Assembly: GCF_007673235.1 (NCBI RefSeq)
Contig: NZ_VDZH01000001.1
Coordinates: 487,261-551,260, forward strand
From: Curtobacterium pusillum
Lineage (GTDB): Bacteria > Actinomycetota > Actinomycetes > Actinomycetales > Microbacteriaceae
Length of the DNA: 64,000 nucleotides
Direction: 5' to 3'
The first letter of the stretch is position 1. Each line of letters begins with the position of its first letter. The notes below the pieces were generated by a model. It was not told where the DNA came from, did not search any database, and saw only the letters and a program-made list of their open reading frames with translations. Shown in pieces: positions 8,979-16,637 of this stretch. Made by a program: the position numbers and the translations under genes.

Positions 8979-10237
8979 CCGCACCGCCCGTGACCGCACC
9001 GCCGAACCGGATCCGGCCGTCCTGGGTGCTCATCGGTATCCGGGTCGGCCTGGTCGTCATCGCGGTCACCCTCTTCACGGTCGCCGCCCCGGTGACGTCG
9101 ATCTTCTACGACGTGCCGGTCCCGCTGTCGATGCTCGTGTCGGCCGTGCTCTCCGTGAGCATCGGCCTCGCGCCGCTGTTCCCCCGGGCGTCGTCGACCG
9201 CCCACCTCGCGGGCCTGGCGGCCCTCGGACTGCTGACGGCCCCGAGCACCGCCGGCCCGTGGCCGGTCCCGGTGACGGGCATCATCGGGCTGAGCGTGCT
9301 GCTCGTCGTGCTCGGCGTGCGATCGACCTGGCGACTCACCGCGACGGTCTGGGCGGCGTCGGCCGTGCTCGTCCTGGTGCTCGTCGCGGTGGCCCCGGGC
9401 CGCTGGGGGCAGGCGGACGTGTGGGCCACGAGCTTCGTGGTGACCGCCGGCGACACGCTCATCCTGGCCGCGGCGGCGATCGTGATCGGGCAGCGCCGGT
9501 CCATCCGCGAGGAACTCGCCGAAGCCCGCCGGGACGCCGAACTCGAGCAGGCTCGGCGCCGCTCGGTCGAGGAGCGTTCCCGGATCGCCCGCGAGCTGCA
9601 CGACGTCGTCGCGCACAGCATGTCGGTCGTGCACATGCAGGCCGAGTCCGCCCCGTACCGCGTCGCCGGCCTCGCCCCGGACGCGCGCGCGGAGTTCGCC
9701 GCCATCGCGGAGACCTCCCGCACGGCGCTCCGCGAGATGCGGCAGCTCCTCGGCACGCTCCGCGGGGATGCCGACGCGGAGCGCGCTCCGCAGCCCCGTT
9801 TCGCGGACCTGCCGGCGTTGGTGCAGGCGACCAGGGCTGCCGGCATCCCGGTCGAGCTCCGCCTCGACGCGGACGAGGCGGCCGACGACGACGTGGACCG
9901 GCTCGCGCAGCTCACCGTCTACCGGGTCGTGCAGGAAGCGCTCGGCAACGTGGCCCGGCACGCGCCCGGCGCGTCCACCGTGGTGACGGTCGGGAGGCAC
10001 GGCTCGGCCCTCGCGGTCCAGGTCGCCAACACCGCACCCCCCGCTGGCACCGTCCCTGCCGCTCCCCCGGACGACGGGGGCTTCGGACTCGCGGGCATGC
10101 GGGAGCGGGTCGCTGCGCTCGGCGGCACGATCGACCACGGGCCGACCCCGGACGGCGGCTTCCGCGTCGCGGTCGGCCTGCCCACCCGACCGACACGGCC
10201 CGTCCGTGGACCGGCGGCCGACGGAGGAAGCCGATGA
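8975..10237 (+). CDS. Sensor histidine kinase, NarL-partner (HisKA_3) type
   Basis: A 420-residue membrane kinase. About five hydrophobic segments lie in residues 15-180, with no large extracellular loop, so sensing is probably within the membrane. A short coiled coil (EARRDAELEQARRRSVEERS) leads to the phosphoacceptor His209 in ARELHDVVAHS. The ATPase domain has the N-box VVQEALGNVARHA and the G-box GFGLAGMRERVAALGG. A second GTG five codons downstream is an equally possible start. It is encoded with the response regulator by an ATGA overlap. Signal unknown. Confidence 0.9.
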   Translation: MTAPPVTAPPNRIRPSWVLIGIRVGLVVIAVTLFTVAAPVTSIFYDVPVPLSMLVSAVLSVSIGLAPLFPRASSTAHLAGLAALGLLTAPSTAGPWPVPVTGIIGLSVLLVVLGVRSTWRLTATVWAASAVLVLVLVAVAPGRWGQADVWATSFVVTAGDTLILAAAAIVIGQRRSIREELAEARRDAELEQARRRSVEERSRIARELHDVVAHSMSVVHMQAESAPYRVAGLAPDARAEFAAIAETSRTALREMRQLLGTLRGDADAERAPQPRFADLPALVQATRAAGIPVELRLDADEAADDDVDRLAQLTVYRVVQEALGNVARHAPGASTVVTVGRHGSALAVQVANTAPPAGTVPAAPPDDGGFGLAGMRERVAALGGTIDHGPTPDGGFRVAVGLPTRPTRPVRGPAADGGSR

Positions 10238-10896
10238 CGCGTGTGATGGTGGTGGACGACCAGCAGATGTTCCGCATGGGACTGCGGGCGATCCTCCAGG
10301 CCCAGGACGACGTCGAGGTCGTGGGCGAGGCCGTGAACGGTGCCGACGCGGTCGTCGAGGCGCTCCGCCTGCAGCCGGACGTGATCCTGATGGACGTCCG
10401 CATGCCCGAGCTCGACGGGATCGAGGCGACCCGGCGGATCACCGCGGCGCCCGCCGACCGACCCGTCCGCGTGGTGATGCTCACGACGTTCGACATCGAC
10501 GACTACGTGTTCGACGCCCTGCGGGCCGGGGCGAGCGGCTTCCTGCTCAAGGACGCCAGCGCCGACGAACTCGTGCAGGCCGTGCGCACCGTGGCCGAGG
10601 GCGACTCGCTGCTCGCCCCGCGGGTGACCCGGCACCTCGTCGAGGCGTTCGTCGCTGGGCCGCTGCCGGCTGAACCGCGCACCGAGGTGCTCGACGTGCT
10701 GACGGACCGGGAGCGGGACGTGTTCCTGCTCGTCGCACGCGGCCGGTCGAACGGTGAGATCGCAGCCGACCTGTTCATCGCCGAGCAGACCGTGAAGACC
10801 CACGTGGGCCGGATCCTCGCGAAGCTGCAGCTGCGGGACCGCGTGCACGCCGTGGTCCTGGCCTACGAGACCGGCCTGGTGACCCCGGCACCCTGA
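10234..10896 (+). CDS. Response regulator, NarL/LuxR family
   Basis: A 220-residue DNA-binding response regulator. The receiver domain (1-120) has the acidic pair at 8-9, phosphoacceptor Asp54 in LMDVRMPELDG, a switch Thr in MLTTFD and the conserved Lys in FLLKDAS. The C-terminal LuxR helix-turn-helix (about 150-215) has LTDRERDVFLLVARGRSN and TVKTHVGRILAKL. The ribosome site ACGGAGGAAG and the overlap with the kinase stop fix the start. It probably controls its own operon through the TACCGCGGTA palindrome, and envelope genes elsewhere. Confidence 0.92.
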   Translation: MTRVMVVDDQQMFRMGLRAILQAQDDVEVVGEAVNGADAVVEALRLQPDVILMDVRMPELDGIEATRRITAAPADRPVRVVMLTTFDIDDYVFDALRAGASGFLLKDASADELVQAVRTVAEGDSLLAPRVTRHLVEAFVAGPLPAEPRTEVLDVLTDRERDVFLLVARGRSNGEIAADLFIAEQTVKTHVGRILAKLQLRDRVHAVVLAYETGLVTPAP

Positions 10897-10902
10897 GTCT
10901 GA

Positions 10903-11001
10903 TCCGCGCGTAGGAGGCAGAATCGCGCGTAGCAAGCCGAATCGCGCGTAGGAGGCAGGAACTTCCGACCCCCTACGCGCGGAACGACCTCCTACGCGCG
11001 G
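10903..11001. repeat. Cluster of CGCGCGTAGGAGG direct and inverted repeats
   Basis: Between the convergent response regulator and phoA lie three direct copies of a CGCGCGTAGSARGC unit (starting near 10905, 10924 and 10943; the middle one is degenerate) and two inverted copies reading CCTACGCGCGGAACGACC. The outer copies can pair into alternative long hairpins, so the element can terminate transcription from both sides. Unit spacing is about 19-20 bases. Confidence 0.65.
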
Positions 11002-11015
11002 AACGACCACACGCC

Positions 11016-12707
11016 TCAGCGGACGCGGACCTGCTTCGACGCCTGCTTGCCGGACTGCACGCCCGTGAAGGTGATCGTCGACTTGCCCGTCGTCGCCTTC
11101 CACGCCACCGTCGCCGTGCCGTCGATGACGTCGACCGTGCCGAGGTCCGTCGAGCCGACCGCGACCCGCACCTGGCGGTCACCGGCGAACCGGGACCCCG
11201 TGAGCGTCACCCGCTGGTTCGGACGCGGGGCCCCGACCGACAGGTCGATGCGCGCTCCGCGGGAGAGCGACGCGAGGTCGTCGCTCAGCCGCAGGCCATC
11301 GCGGATCGTGAAGAAGGTGTCCGTCTGGTCGGAGAGCCCGACGACGTTCGCGGCACCGGGCCCGTACGCCGCGATGCGCACCTGCGTGCCGGTGTGCTGC
11401 TGCGAGCTGCCCGCGCCGGCCGTGCCGTACGAGACCTTCATCGTGGTGCCGTCGGCCGTGCGGAGCGCCGTGGAGAGCGAGGTCGGCGGCGTGCTGTCGA
11501 CGATCTGGCTCGAGTGCGCGTGGTCGGCGGTCGCGATGACGAGCGTGTTGCCGTCCTTCTTGGCGAAGGCCAGCGCGGACTGCACGGCCTCGTCGAAGTC
11601 GATCGTCTCGCCGATCTGGCCGCAGGCGTCGGCGGCGTGGTCCTGCTTGTCGATGCTCGCGCCCTCGACCTGCAGGAAGAAGCCCTTGCCGGTCTTCGCG
11701 CGATCACGGCCCAGCAGGTCGATCGACTTGTTCGTGAGCGACTGCAGCGACAGCCCAGTCGACAGCCGTGCCGGGTTCGGCGTGCACTGCACCGGTGCCT
11801 GGTCCGCTCCACCGACGGTCGCCGTGGTGGGGGCGTACCGGGTCGGGAAGTTGCCCGGGGTGAACAGCCCGAGCAGGGGCTTCGTCTGGTCGGCCCGACG
11901 GACGGCCGCGAGGCCGTCGGCGTCCGAGACGACCTGGTAGCCGCGCTCCGCGGCCTGGGCGAACAGCGTCGAGCCCTGCCACTGTCCGGCCTTCGCGGTC
12001 TGCTGGAAGCTCGCCGAGCCGCCACCGAGGGTGAGGTCCGGGCGGGCGTTCAGCAGCTGCTCGCTGATCGAGCCGAGTCCGCCGTTCTGCAGGGCGTCGG
12101 TGCCGCACGAGGCGGTGTCCGGCCCGTAGCAGGAGCGCACGCCGACGTGGGCGACCTGGACCGCCGGGGTGGCGTCCTGGATCTCGGCGGTGGAGACGTC
12201 GCCGGTGCGGAAGCCGTTCGCCTTCGCGAGCTCGAGGAGCGTCTTCTGCTGCTTCCCGTCGACGTCGACCGAGATCGCGCCGTCGTAGGTCTTCGTCCCG
12301 GTGGCCCAGGCGCTGCCGGACGCCGCGGAGTCGGTGACGTAGTCGGGCTTGCCCTTGTCGGCACCGTCCTTGTAGAGGGAGTACGTCGTGTACGAGCCGG
12401 TGAGCGGCAGGGCGTCCAGGCCCGGGAGCCGACCGGCCGCGCCGTACTGGTAGTTCCGCGCGATGGTGATCTCGGAGTCGCCCATCCCGTCGCCGATGAG
12501 CAGGATGACGTTCTTCGCGCCGGCCCGCTTGATCTCCTGCTGGATCGAGTGCGTCTGGTCGCCCTGGTGACGCTGGGCGCCCCCGTGCTGGCTCAGTGCG
12601 AGCTGCCCGACGGCCTCGGCGGTGCCGGGCAGTGCGACCGCGCCGGCGATGAGCGCGGCGCCGAGTGCGAGCGCCGCGCGACGGCGGCGCTGCGGAGTGT
12701 GCTGCAT
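11016..12707 (-). CDS. phoA: Secreted alkaline phosphatase, PhoA family, with C-terminal IPT/TIG-like domain
   Basis: Phosphomonoesterase exported to release phosphate outside the cell. The 563-residue precursor has an export signal (RRRR then a hydrophobic stretch ending GTAEA, residues 7-32). The catalytic core is strikingly like the Escherichia coli enzyme: [10 protein letters not shown] (first metal Asp at 73), VTDSAAS (nucleophile Ser127), [38 protein letters not shown] and QQHTGTQ. About 85 residues are added after the core ([16 protein letters not shown]...) that read as a TIG/IPT-type beta domain, perhaps for wall or carbohydrate contact. Start ATG with GAGGGGAAC upstream. Regulation by a Pho system is likely, but no clear box was found. 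Confidence 0.93.
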   Translation of the reverse strand: MQHTPQRRRRAALALGAALIAGAVALPGTAEAVGQLALSQHGGAQRHQGDQTHSIQQEIKRAGAKNVILLIGDGMGDSEITIARNYQYGAAGRLPGLDALPLTGSYTTYSLYKDGADKGKPDYVTDSAASGSAWATGTKTYDGAISVDVDGKQQKTLLELAKANGFRTGDVSTAEIQDATPAVQVAHVGVRSCYGPDTASCGTDALQNGGLGSISEQLLNARPDLTLGGGSASFQQTAKAGQWQGSTLFAQAAERGYQVVSDADGLAAVRRADQTKPLLGLFTPGNFPTRYAPTTATVGGADQAPVQCTPNPARLSTGLSLQSLTNKSIDLLGRDRAKTGKGFFLQVEGASIDKQDHAADACGQIGETIDFDEAVQSALAFAKKDGNTLVIATADHAHSSQIVDSTPPTSLSTALRTADGTTMKVSYGTAGAGSSQQHTGTQVRIAAYGPGAANVVGLSDQTDTFFTIRDGLRLSDDLASLSRGARIDLSVGAPRPNQRVTLTGSRFAGDRQVRVAVGSTDLGTVDVIDGTATVAWKATTGKSTITFTGVQSGKQASKQVRVR

Positions 12708-12820
12708 TGCGTGTTCCCCTCGTCTGTGCCCCGAACGGGTGCCATCCGAGGATGGCTGTGCGTGGGTACAGCCGGGTGAACGGGCATGGTCCGTCGCGTG
12801 AACGGGACGGGACCACAGAC

Positions 12821-12862
12821 GGACGGGAGGCGCGGTGCCAGCTGGCACCGCGCCTCCCGTCC
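12821..12862. terminator. Perfect 42-bp palindrome between phoA and dps
   Basis: GGACGGGAGGCGCGGTGCC pairs perfectly with its complement across AGCT, 16 bases from the dps stop and upstream of the phoA promoter region. Acts most likely as the terminator of dps (minus strand). The same arm occurs at 3964-4005. Confidence 0.75.
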
Positions 12863-12877
12863 GGTTCTCGGTCGCGT

Positions 12878-13375
12878 CTACGCGGCCAGGTGCGCCTGCA
12901 GGAACCAGCGGTCCTTGGTGAGGCCGCGCTCGATCTCGATGACGACGTCCTGGCTGTTGAGGTCGACCTCGTCGAGCCCCTCGACGGCGCGGCGGACCTG
13001 CAGCAGCGCGGCGTCGATCTCGGCGATGACCTCGGTGATGGTCACGTCGGAGTTCTGGAAGCCCTCGGACAGCGGCGGGATCGTGGTGTTCGCGGCGACG
13101 GTCGCGATGCGGGAGTCGACCGGCAGTCCGAGGGCGACGATGCGCTCCGCGGCGAGGTCGGCCCACTCCTGGGCGTGCTCGACGATGGTGTCGAGGAGCT
13201 CGTGCACGCCGACGAAGTTGCGGCCGCGGACGTGCCAGTGGGCCTGCTTGCCGTTGACGACGAGCGCCTCGAGGTCGATCACGACGGGGGCGAGGAACTG
13301 CGCCACCCCAGCGGCGAGCTCCGGCGTCGTCGAGAACGGGGACGTGGTGGGCGTGGTGCTGGTGGTGTTGGTCAT
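12878..13375 (-). CDS. dps: Dps-family DNA-protecting ferritin-like protein
   Basis: A 165-residue ferritin-like protein that assembles into dodecamers, oxidises and stores iron and protects DNA in stress or starvation. The inter-subunit ferroxidase signature is intact: [37 protein letters not shown], supplying His, His, Asp and Glu ligands. A low-complexity Thr/Ser N-terminus (about 18 residues) may contact DNA. Start at the ATG preceded by AGGAGGAAACGAC; the frame is open further upstream but without a ribosome site. A DtxR-like box about 115 bases upstream suggests iron control. Confidence 0.92.
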   Translation of the reverse strand: MTNTTSTTPTTSPFSTTPELAAGVAQFLAPVVIDLEALVVNGKQAHWHVRGRNFVGVHELLDTIVEHAQEWADLAAERIVALGLPVDSRIATVAANTTIPPLSEGFQNSDVTITEVIAEIDAALLQVRRAVEGLDEVDLNSQDVVIEIERGLTKDRWFLQAHLAA

Positions 13376-13488
13376 GTCGTTTCCTCCTGCCTCGTGGCTA
13401 CACCGGGCCGCTGGGCCTGTCCTGTCCAGTGGCGTGCAACCGATGGTGACAACAGTGCCCGCTTCTTTTGTATGCCGCAAGGAAGCGG

Positions 13489-13503
13489 AGGCTGACCTAA
13501 CCT
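13489..13503 (-). promoter_or_regulatory. Possible DtxR/IdeR iron box upstream of dps
   Basis: On the minus strand AGGTTAGGTCAGCCT matches 12 of 15 central positions of the DtxR consensus AGGTTAGGCTAACCT. It lies about 115 bases before the dps start, just after the stop of the neighbouring SIP-domain gene. It could alternatively be part of that gene's terminator (CTGAC/GTCAG arms overlap it). Confidence 0.4.
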
Positions 13504-13504
13504 G

Positions 13505-13918
13505 TCAGCCGACGAGCGTGTCGAACCCCGCGTCGGCGAGTTCGATCTGCACGACCGACCGCGCGCGCTCGACCCAGGGGCTGTCCGCGCACCCGATCCA
13601 GACGCTCGTGCGCGGCTCGCAGTCGGCGACGCACCACTCGGCGGCCCACCCGGTCACGGCGTGCGCGAGGGCCTCGCCGTGGTCGGCGAAGACGAGGGGT
13701 GCCACCGCCGAGGTACGGGCGCTCCGGAGCAGCCACGTCACCGTCACGCGCGGGGGCGCCGGCAGGGTGCGGACCTGCTCGGCGAGGGCTGCCTCGACGA
13801 AGACCTGGCCGTAGGCGTTCTCGGGCAGGTCCTCGAGCATGCGGGTCATCTCGGGGAGGTCGTCGACGCCGCCGGCGATGAGGATGCGTTCGCTGGGCTG
13901 TCGCCGGGTCCGTGCCAT
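13505..13918 (-). CDS. Stand-alone SIP (siderophore-interacting protein) C-terminal domain protein
   Basis: A 137-residue protein matching only the NAD(P)-binding half of siderophore-interacting flavoreductases: ILIAGGVDDLPEMTRMLEDLP, then AYGQVFVEAA, VTVTWLLR and the EWCVADCEPRT region. The FAD-binding half is absent, so it is either a short family member or a domain needing a partner. It may release iron from ferric siderophores or sense iron status. The ATG at 13918 follows an iron box by about 9-26 bases, so iron-dependent repression is likely. Another ATG six codons upstream lies inside the box and is less likely. Confidence 0.75.
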   Translation of the reverse strand: MARTRRQPSERILIAGGVDDLPEMTRMLEDLPENAYGQVFVEAALAEQVRTLPAPPRVTVTWLLRSARTSAVAPLVFADHGEALAHAVTGWAAEWCVADCEPRTSVWIGCADSPWVERARSVVQIELADAGFDTLVG

Positions 13919-13926
13919 GCCCCAAC

Positions 13927-13944
13927 GGTAAGGCAAGCCTTACC
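13927..13944 (-). promoter_or_regulatory. DtxR-type iron box
   Basis: GGTAAGGC-AA-GCCTTACC: perfect 8-bp arms with a 2-base centre, matching the DtxR/IdeR operator pattern (AGGTNAGSCTNACCT). It sits immediately before the SIP-domain gene, where a bound repressor would block transcription in high iron. Confidence 0.75.
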
Positions 13945-13947
13945 TCA

Positions 13948-14601
13948 TCACAAGGGCTCGGAGCCGCTTCCACCGATACCCGCAGCGGTCACCCCGAGTT
14001 CGTGCGACAGGAACGTCCACATCCACCGGAGCGCCACCGCGTTCGTCAGGTCCGGGACACCCTGGGCGATCTGCGTTGCGACCCCGTCGCTGTACGCCGC
14101 GAGCTTGAGCGCGACGACCTCGGGTGCCTCCGCCGGCACGAACGCGCCGGACTCGGTGCCGCGGCGGACCACCCGGACCAGGCAGGCCTCCCACACGCGG
14201 ATGCGCTCGGCGTACTCGGCCGCGACCTCGGGCCGCCGCACGACCGCGGTCCAGTAGTCCGACCAGATCCGCCAGTGCTGCCGGACCTGCTCGGTGTCGC
14301 CGAACAGCGGCTCGACGAGCATCCGGAGGCCCGCCACCGGGTCGGGCTCGGCGTCGACCGCGGCGACGATCGCCCCGTAGAAGCGCTCGGTCTCGAGCAC
14401 GACGACCTCGTTGAGGATCTCCGCGACGCTGCCGAAGTGGTACGTCACGGTGCCGACGGAGACCCCGGCCTCCGCCGCGATGTCCCGCAGCCCGGTCGCG
14501 CCGACGCCGTTCCGGACGATGACGGCCCGCGCTGCCTCGACGATCATCGCGCGGCGGACCTCGGGACGCTGCCGGACCCTGGCCGGCCCCGTGCTGCTCA
14601 C
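13948..14601 (-). CDS. TetR-family transcriptional regulator
   Basis: A 217-residue TetR-type repressor. The N-terminal helix-turn-helix spans about residues 15-60, with AGVSVGTVTYHFGSVAEIL as the recognition region; the C-terminal half is an all-helical ligand domain (TetR_C-like). The GTG start overlaps the stop of the CocE hydrolase, making it the last gene of the peptide-uptake operon. The 18-bp palindrome at 21905-21922 in front of that operon is the obvious candidate operator, giving feedback by a peptide or its product. Ligand unknown. Confidence 0.88.
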   Translation of the reverse strand: MSSTGPARVRQRPEVRRAMIVEAARAVIVRNGVGATGLRDIAAEAGVSVGTVTYHFGSVAEILNEVVVLETERFYGAIVAAVDAEPDPVAGLRMLVEPLFGDTEQVRQHWRIWSDYWTAVVRRPEVAAEYAERIRVWEACLVRVVRRGTESGAFVPAEAPEVVALKLAAYSDGVATQIAQGVPDLTNAVALRWMWTFLSHELGVTAAGIGGSGSEPL

Positions 14602-16637
14602 GCCGAGGTCCTCGGGACGTCGTCGGCGAAGGTGTGCTCGGTGACGAGCACCTCGGGGACGTCGGCCCCACCGTCCCGGGCCCAGGCGCGGACGGTGTTC
14701 CGGACGTGGAAGGCGTCGGCGTCGGCGGTGACCTCGGACGACGTCTCGAGCCGTGCTGCCCACTCGGGCTTCGCCAGCCCGATCGCCCAGCGCGACGTGG
14801 CCACGGCGGACCCCGGGTCGTCCGAGCGGATGCGGTAGGTCTCGCGGGCGTCCTCGCTGAACACGAGGCCGTCCGGGTACACCCGTCCGCCGCCGTACCC
14901 GGGGTCGACGTCGAGCGTCCACTCCCCCGTCTCGACGTCGTGCGTGACGGTGCGCTGCGGCAGCACCTCGGTCGGCGCGACCCGTTCGATCGCGAGCGGT
15001 TCGGAGCGTTCCGGCTGCTCGAACCGCACGCCGTCGTCGGTGCTCCGCGTCCACACCGGGAGCTCGACGTCCGAGCCGGCCGGGTCGATCGTCACGGTCG
15101 GCGCGTCGCCGTGCGGCCAGACCCACGGCCAGTACGTCGTCGACACGGCGATCCGGAGTCGGTGTCCGGCGGCGAACCGGTGCCCGGTCGGCACGAGCCG
15201 CACCGCCAGCGACGCCGGGACGCCGGGTTCGAGCGGGTCGTTCCGGTCCATCCCGTCCCGCTTCGCGGCGTTCAGCACGCCCCTGGTCACGAGGGTCGAC
15301 GAGCCGTCCGGAGCCACGTCGCACAGGCGCACGGTCACGGTGGCCCGGGGCCGGTCGCTCGTCACGGCGAGGTGCACGAGGACGTTGCCGAGCACGTCGA
15401 CCGGTTCGTCGAGCGGCAGGTCGAAGCAGACCGAGCGGCCGTCCTCGGCGCGCTGGTCCGGCGGCAGGTCGGTGGCGTTGCCGAACGGGAAGAACCGGCC
15501 GGCATCGGCACCCGTGTGCTGCGGCGACCGCACGACGACCGCACCGTCCGCGCCACCGCGGAGCTGGGCGAGCGGAACCGTGCGGGTCGTGGTGGCGGAC
15601 GACGGCCAGGCCTCGGCGCCGACCCACCGACCCCGACGGGACTCGTAGTACGTCGCCGGCGGCTCGCCCTCGTTGATCCACGCCCGGAGCGCGGGTTCCT
15701 GCTCGACGCCGGTGTCGACCCCGCGCAGCCAGCGGTCCCACCAGCGGAGGGTCTCCTGCAGGAACCCGATCGAGGGCCCGGGTGCGAGCCCGCGGTCGGG
15801 GTACTGGTGCGACCACGGGCCGACGATGCCCTTGACCGGCGCGTCGACGTTCGCCACGAGCCGGAGCACGGCGTCGCGGTACGGGTCGGCCCAGCCACCG
15901 ACGGCGAGGACGGCGGCGCCGATGTTCCCGTAGTCCTCGGCGGCGCTGCCGTGCCGCCAGTACGCGTCGCGCTCCTGGTGCGACAACCACACCGGGGTCA
16001 TCGGGCGGTTCGACTCCAGCCGCTCGCGCCACCGTGCGACCCAGTCCGTGCCGACGACCTCGGGGCGCGGTGGCCGCGAGTTGAACGCGAACATCGTCGC
16101 GCCCCACGCCGCCATGTCGATGCCGAGCACCGCACCGCCGACGTAGTGCACGTCGTTGTCGTACCGGTCGTCCGTCGAGCACACCGTCACGATCGCCTTG
16201 AGCGCGGCGGGCGCCCGGGCGGCGAGCTGCAGCGCGTTGAAGCCGCCCCACGAGATGCCGAACATGCCGACGGCGCCCGTCGACCACTCCTGGTCCGCGA
16301 GCCAGGCGATCACGGCCTCGCCGTCGCGGAGTTCCTGCTCGCTGTACTCGTCGTCGAAGAAGCCGTCGGACGATCCGGTGCCGCGGATGTCCACCCGGAC
16401 GGACGCGTACCCGTGCGCGGCGTACCAGGGGTGGCGCTCGGAGTCGCGGGGCGCGGTCCAGTCGTCGAGCCGGTAGGGCAGGTACTCGAGCAGGACCGGC
16501 ACGGGCCCGTCGGGTGCCGTCGGCGACCAGATCCGGGTGTGCAGCCGGACGCCGTCCGGCATCGGGATCCACTCGTCGCGGACGGTCACACCGTCGGGGA
16601 GCACCGGGTCCTCCCCGAGCGCGGTGAAGCCGGTCAT
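14598..16637 (-). CDS. CocE/NonD-family alpha/beta hydrolase (X-Pro dipeptidyl-peptidase type)
   Basis: A 679-residue serine hydrolase of the CocE/NonD family, which cleaves esters, amides or X-Pro dipeptides. The nucleophile elbow is GMFGISWGGFNALQ in the first third; the early PMPDGVRLHTRIW and GTGSSDGFFDDEYSEQE regions are typical. The last ~230 residues form the jelly-roll XPP C-terminal domain. There is no signal peptide, so it acts in the cytosol. It overlaps the ATPase gene and the TetR gene by 4 bases each. Encoded with an oligopeptide importer, it most likely processes the imported compound. Substrate not predictable. Confidence 0.85.
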   Translation of the reverse strand: MTGFTALGEDPVLPDGVTVRDEWIPMPDGVRLHTRIWSPTAPDGPVPVLLEYLPYRLDDWTAPRDSERHPWYAAHGYASVRVDIRGTGSSDGFFDDEYSEQELRDGEAVIAWLADQEWSTGAVGMFGISWGGFNALQLAARAPAALKAIVTVCSTDDRYDNDVHYVGGAVLGIDMAAWGATMFAFNSRPPRPEVVGTDWVARWRERLESNRPMTPVWLSHQERDAYWRHGSAAEDYGNIGAAVLAVGGWADPYRDAVLRLVANVDAPVKGIVGPWSHQYPDRGLAPGPSIGFLQETLRWWDRWLRGVDTGVEQEPALRAWINEGEPPATYYESRRGRWVGAEAWPSSATTTRTVPLAQLRGGADGAVVVRSPQHTGADAGRFFPFGNATDLPPDQRAEDGRSVCFDLPLDEPVDVLGNVLVHLAVTSDRPRATVTVRLCDVAPDGSSTLVTRGVLNAAKRDGMDRNDPLEPGVPASLAVRLVPTGHRFAAGHRLRIAVSTTYWPWVWPHGDAPTVTIDPAGSDVELPVWTRSTDDGVRFEQPERSEPLAIERVAPTEVLPQRTVTHDVETGEWTLDVDPGYGGGRVYPDGLVFSEDARETYRIRSDDPGSAVATSRWAIGLAKPEWAARLETSSEVTADADAFHVRNTVRAWARDGGADVPEVLVTEHTFADDVPRTSA

